Assembly (NCBI GenBank): GCA_965232465.1
Contig: OZ246977.1
Location: 992,001 to 1,056,000 of the forward strand
From: G965232465 sp965232465
GTDB taxonomy: Bacteria; Pseudomonadota; Alphaproteobacteria; JAQWUY01
DNA: 64,000 bases
Direction of reading: 5' to 3'
The notes beneath the pieces were generated by a model that saw only the letters and a program-made list of their open reading frames with translations, did not search any database and had not been told where the DNA came from. The stretch's first letter is position 1, and each line of letters starts with the position of its first letter. This document shows positions 60,860 through 64,000 of this stretch, one piece after another. The position numbers and the translations under genes were made by a program.

Positions 60860-61706
60860 TGTCTTGCCCCAATATTTTAAATTGAATATACGATGCAATT
60901 AGGGCGATAATCACAATACTATATGCAATAGCCGATGCGTAACCAAAATTAAATAACTTAAAGCCTTCTTTGTACATGTACATGGATATGGTGGTGGTGG
61001 ACATACCGGGTCCGCCTTCGGTTAATAGGGTCGGTTCGGTGAATAACTGTAAAGTACCAATTGTCGACAGCACCAAACAAAACAAAAGCACTGCTTTTAA
61101 TTGTGGTAGGGTTACATAAAAGAATTTCTGTACTGTGTTCGCCCCGTCCAGGTCGCTTGCCTCTGTAACTTCTTTGGATAGATTTTGCAAGCCTGCCAAA
61201 ATAATAATAGTGTTATACCCCGTCCACCGCCAAGTTAAAGCAATGGCAATCAGTACAGTAGCCCCCATAGAATCGGTAATCCATTGAACCTCTGGTAAAC
61301 CCATATTCCACAACATTTTGTTAATTGGTCCCACATTTTCATTAAACAGCAATCGGAATATAACTGCATACACCGCTTCGCCGACCACAATCGGGGCAAA
61401 AATGGCAAAACGGTGTATGCTGGACATTTTCAGGTGCGGACTGCTGAGGACATTTGCCAGCACTGTTGCCAAAAATATCATAACTGGCACTTGAATAAAA
61501 ATAATCAAAAAAGTATTCTTCAAAGTCTTAATATATAAGGGATCGTTAAATAATTTTATCCAATGGGCAAAATTGTTCCATCGCCAGCTGTCCATGGTCA
61601 CATCGCTCAGAGACAGAGCAATAGACATACTGACAGGCAACACCCAAAAGACAGCAAATATTAACAAATATGGCAATAAAAATAGATAAGGGGTAAACCG
61701 TGTCAT
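60852..61706 (-). CDS. ABC sugar-type permease (MalF/UgpA type)
   Basis: A 284-residue permease with six helices, PYLFLLPYLLIFAVFWVLPVSMSIALSL at the N-terminus and the EAA loop EVTEASDLDGANTVQKFFYVTLPQLKAVLLF. Forms the channel with the MalG-type subunit. Its ATG shares a base with the ATPase stop (TAATG). Confidence 0.92.
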   Translation of the reverse strand: MTRFTPYLFLLPYLLIFAVFWVLPVSMSIALSLSDVTMDSWRWNNFAHWIKLFNDPLYIKTLKNTFLIIFIQVPVMIFLATVLANVLSSPHLKMSSIHRFAIFAPIVVGEAVYAVIFRLLFNENVGPINKMLWNMGLPEVQWITDSMGATVLIAIALTWRWTGYNTIIILAGLQNLSKEVTEASDLDGANTVQKFFYVTLPQLKAVLLFCLVLSTIGTLQLFTEPTLLTEGGPGMSTTTISMYMYKEGFKLFNFGYASAIAYSIVIIALIASYIQFKILGQDND

Positions 61707-62839
61707 TACACCGCCTCTTTTTGGATAACTCGTTCTGTATCTGATGCTAGTACCCGATTTACATATACCCCATTCGCATCAAACAGCATAAAGTTTTCAT
61801 GGCGGGCATGCACAGGTATCATGTCCCCTACAATTGCATTTTGCGTGCCTTCGGCAACAATCACACTGGTGATACCATCAATATTTACATGCAGTACAGA
61901 TTCACTGCCGAGTCGTTCAATCAGTTTAATATGTGCCTGTGTTGCCACATCCAGCGGTTTGTGCAAGCCAAGTCGATTGGGACGAATGGCAATGGTGACG
62001 GTAGTGTCCTGTAACGATTGTTGCTGTGTGTGGGTTTTGATGATAATCGGTTTATCAAAATATGGACTTTTGACAGTGACACTGGTATTGTCTGTGGCTG
62101 TTACCTGTGCTGTATAAGTGTTAATGGGGTGCATGCCAATAAATTTTGCCACAAACAGATTGGCAGGTTGGTGATATAATTCCAATGGTGTACCATATTG
62201 TTGAATAATACCGTCGTGTAACACCACGATTTTATCCGCCAAAGTCATTGCCTCCACTTGGTCATGGGTGACAAATATCATGGTTTTTTGTAATTCTTTG
62301 TGCATTTTTACCAGTTGCACCCGCATTTCAACCCGTAACGATGCGTCCAGATTTGATAAGGGTTCATCCAATAACAATACAGCGGGATTACAAATAATCG
62401 CCCGCCCAATGGCAACCCGTTGTCGTTGTCCGCCCGATAAATGTTTGGGCTTGCGGTGTATATAATCGCTTAGTTGCAATATATTTGCTAATCGTTCAAC
62501 TTGTTGTTTAATATCTTTTTTGGTGACGCCCCGTACTTTTAAAGGAAACGCCATATTATGAAATACAGTCATATGGGGATACAACGCATATGACTGAAAC
62601 ACCATAGCAATATTGCGTTTGGATGGGTGCATTTTGGTGATATCTGTGTCGTTTAAATGTACACTGCCCTTATGGATACTTTCCAAACCCGCAATACTCC
62701 GCAGTAAAGTACTTTTGCCACAACCACTGGGACCCAAGAAACAGACAAACTCCTTGTCCTTGATGTCTAATATAATGTCTTTGAGTACGGTTATATCGTT
62801 GTACTTTTTACACAAATTACGGATGGATAGACCTGACAT
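61706..62839 (-). CDS. ABC sugar-type ATPase (UgpC/MsmK type)
   Basis: A 377-residue ATPase. Walker A GPSGCGKSTLLR, signature LSGGQRQRVAIGRAI, Walker B VLLLDEPLSNLD, switch VTHDQVEA, then a C-terminal TOBE-type domain of the MalK/UgpC group (AIRPNRLGLHKP; ESVLHVNIDG). First gene of the importer operon. Start at MSGLSIRNL chosen from AGAGAGAAGAAG upstream and from family length; the frame extends 18 codons upstream. Confidence 0.93.
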   Translation of the reverse strand: MSGLSIRNLCKKYNDITVLKDIILDIKDKEFVCFLGPSGCGKSTLLRSIAGLESIHKGSVHLNDTDITKMHPSKRNIAMVFQSYALYPHMTVFHNMAFPLKVRGVTKKDIKQQVERLANILQLSDYIHRKPKHLSGGQRQRVAIGRAIICNPAVLLLDEPLSNLDASLRVEMRVQLVKMHKELQKTMIFVTHDQVEAMTLADKIVVLHDGIIQQYGTPLELYHQPANLFVAKFIGMHPINTYTAQVTATDNTSVTVKSPYFDKPIIIKTHTQQQSLQDTTVTIAIRPNRLGLHKPLDVATQAHIKLIERLGSESVLHVNIDGITSVIVAEGTQNAIVGDMIPVHARHENFMLFDANGVYVNRVLASDTERVIQKEAV

Positions 62840-63073
62840 AAAAAACTTCTTCTCTCTATATGTGTTATATCCATTATGTACTGTAATGGGCATTTATATG
62901 ATTTTAAATATAACACTTATATGGTTTTTAGCATAATGATTTATATTTACATTTACATTAGTTTGATTCATCTATAATTGATTTATAATAATTGTACAGA
63001 GTATGTTTTTTATGCCATTATGCCCACAGTGTTACATATGTATAACAGAGATTGAAAAGAGGATACCTTAAAA

Positions 63074-64000
63074 ATGACACATCAAAAATCCCATCCATAT
63101 ATTCCCAATATGGCACCTAAAGTCAAACAATCTATGCTGAATGCTATCGGTGTCAATAGTATCGATGATTTATACCAAGAAATACCTGATTCATTACGCA
63201 TGAAATCGCCGATGAACTTGCCCGATGCGTTGCCATCAGAACATAATCTAAAACGGCATATGCACAGTATTTTAAACCAAAATATCGATTGCACAGACCT
63301 TGTCAGCTTCTTAGGGGGGGGATGTTACGACCACGATGTACCAGCCGTATGTGACGAAGTCAATGGACGGTCGGAATTTTTAACCGCTTATGCGGGTGAA
63401 CCCTATGAGGATCATGGGCGTTTTCAAACTATGTTTGAGTATACTAGTATGATGACAGAAATTTTAAATATGGAAATTGTATCTGTCCCTGTATATGATG
63501 GGTTGCAAGCATCCGCCACTACCGCCCGTATATGTGGACAATTGACGGGACGCAAAACTGTATTAGTAATGGAAAACATCAATCCAGACAGACTGGATAT
63601 GATACGAGGTTACACCCGTCCAGCCATTGATATCAAAACTGTTGCTTATGATAAAAATACAGGACAGATTGACATAAATGATTTACGACAAAAACTCGAC
63701 CATACAGTAGCAGGGGTATTTTTTGAAAACCCGAATTTCTTTGGTGTTGTTGAAGATGGTAAAACCTTGTGTGATATGGCACATAACAACGGTTCAAAAG
63801 CAGTTGTATGTATCGATCCGATTACCACATCATATTTGACTTGTCCCGCGGATTATGGTGCAGACTTGGTTTGTGGCGATATTCAAAGCTTAGGCATACA
63901 CATGCAATATGGGGGCGGACATGCGGGCTTTTATGCCTGTCATGATGATGCGGATATTGTGAATGCCTTACCCTGTCGCTTATTTGGTGTTGCACCCACA
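63074..64000 (+). CDS. gcvPA: Glycine dehydrogenase (decarboxylating) subunit 1, partial
   Basis: N-terminal 309 residues of the PLP-dependent P-protein subunit 1 of the glycine cleavage system; the window ends in frame. Conserved are VSFLGGGCYDHDVPAV, SEFLTAYAGEPYEDHGRFQTMFEYTSMMTEILNMEIVSVPVYDG and the later NPNFFGVVED and GDIQSLGIHMQYGGGHAGF. The PLP lysine lies in subunit 2, beyond the window. Ribosome binding site AGAGGA lies about 12 bases upstream. No glycine riboswitch is visible in the 62840-63073 gap, which is A/T-rich and holds a weak TTGATT...TATGTT promoter. Confidence 0.92.
   Translation, partial: MTHQKSHPYIPNMAPKVKQSMLNAIGVNSIDDLYQEIPDSLRMKSPMNLPDALPSEHNLKRHMHSILNQNIDCTDLVSFLGGGCYDHDVPAVCDEVNGRSEFLTAYAGEPYEDHGRFQTMFEYTSMMTEILNMEIVSVPVYDGLQASATTARICGQLTGRKTVLVMENINPDRLDMIRGYTRPAIDIKTVAYDKNTGQIDINDLRQKLDHTVAGVFFENPNFFGVVEDGKTLCDMAHNNGSKAVVCIDPITTSYLTCPADYGADLVCGDIQSLGIHMQYGGGHAGFYACHDDADIVNALPCRLFGVAPT

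Noticed and set aside
62840..63073. Glycine riboswitch before gcvPA
   Set aside because: The gap is A/T-rich and shows none of the conserved GG-rich aptamer segments.

Overview
The window looks like a chromosome segment of an alphaproteobacterium of moderate-to-low GC content. Three things point there: a circularly permuted, two-piece tmRNA gene; an alphaproteobacterial-type SspB adaptor directly downstream of it; and an S12-S7-EF-G-EF-Tu-S10-spc ribosomal gene order with the S14 and L3 forms usual for that class. The host uses CGT/CGG arginine codons and many G and C homopolymers. Several islands instead are A/T-rich and use AGA codons. Ankyrin and TPR repeat proteins, a toxin-antitoxin pair, an IS element and many short palindromic repeats suggest a genome shaped by mobile elements, perhaps host-associated. 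Order or genus cannot be called from the sequence.

Layout. 1-1.3 kb: dispersed hairpin repeats and a small hypothetical gene. 1.3-7.6 kb: yidD (minus) and the six-gene Na+-translocating NADH:quinone reductase operon nqrABCDEF, with nqrA broken by a one-base frameshift and nqrF carrying G9 and G10 tracts. 7.8-11.5 kb: an accessory cluster (FRG-domain/TPR protein, C5-cytosine methyltransferase, probable restriction endonuclease, 38-aa ORF), likely phage defence. 11.7-15.1 kb: a secreted ankyrin-repeat gene bracketed by 67-bp hairpin repeats that have also entered the gene, then a repeat-dense zone with a MITE-like palindrome. 15.1-17.5 kb: thyA-folA-trxB and a small gene (minus). 17.6-18.6 kb: tmRNA and sspB. 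18.6-22.8 kb: fumC, a small ankyrin protein, hisI, glutathione reductase, Lrp-type regulator. 23.2-39.1 kb: the str-S10-spc super-operon rpsL to adk. It ends at adk; rpsM, rpsK, rpoA and rplQ do not follow. 39.2-42.5 kb: an A/T-rich island with a coiled-coil membrane protein and a hipBA pair. 42.7-46.2 kb: thiamine-precursor salvage operon thiD-thiZXY under a TPP riboswitch. 46.2-47.5 kb: a UbiH-type FAD monooxygenase. 47.6-55.9 kb: a TRAP transporter/catabolic module read from a divergent centre. 55.9-57.7 kb: an orphan CRISPR array whose seventh repeat is cut by an IS3-family element. 57.7-62.8 kb: a LysR regulator and a four-gene ABC importer. 63.1 kb to the end: gcvPA, cut by the window edge.

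How genes work together. NQR supplies a sodium gradient; the TRAP importer at 47.6-53.1 kb belongs to a family that is commonly driven by one. The TRAP genes are co-arranged with a GntR regulator, a ThDP enzyme, two Asp/Glu-racemase-like paralogues and a D-amino-acid-dehydrogenase-like flavoprotein. This suggests uptake and breakdown of an amino- or oxo-carboxylate through a 2-oxo acid. One racemase paralogue keeps both catalytic cysteines and the other has lost both. tmRNA and SspB form a tagging and degradation pair. The most promising leads for undescribed biology are the FRG-TPR/restriction-modification cluster, the coiled-coil membrane protein with hipBA at the broken ribosomal operon, the hairpin-repeat invasion of the ankyrin gene, and the cysteine-less racemase paralogue.
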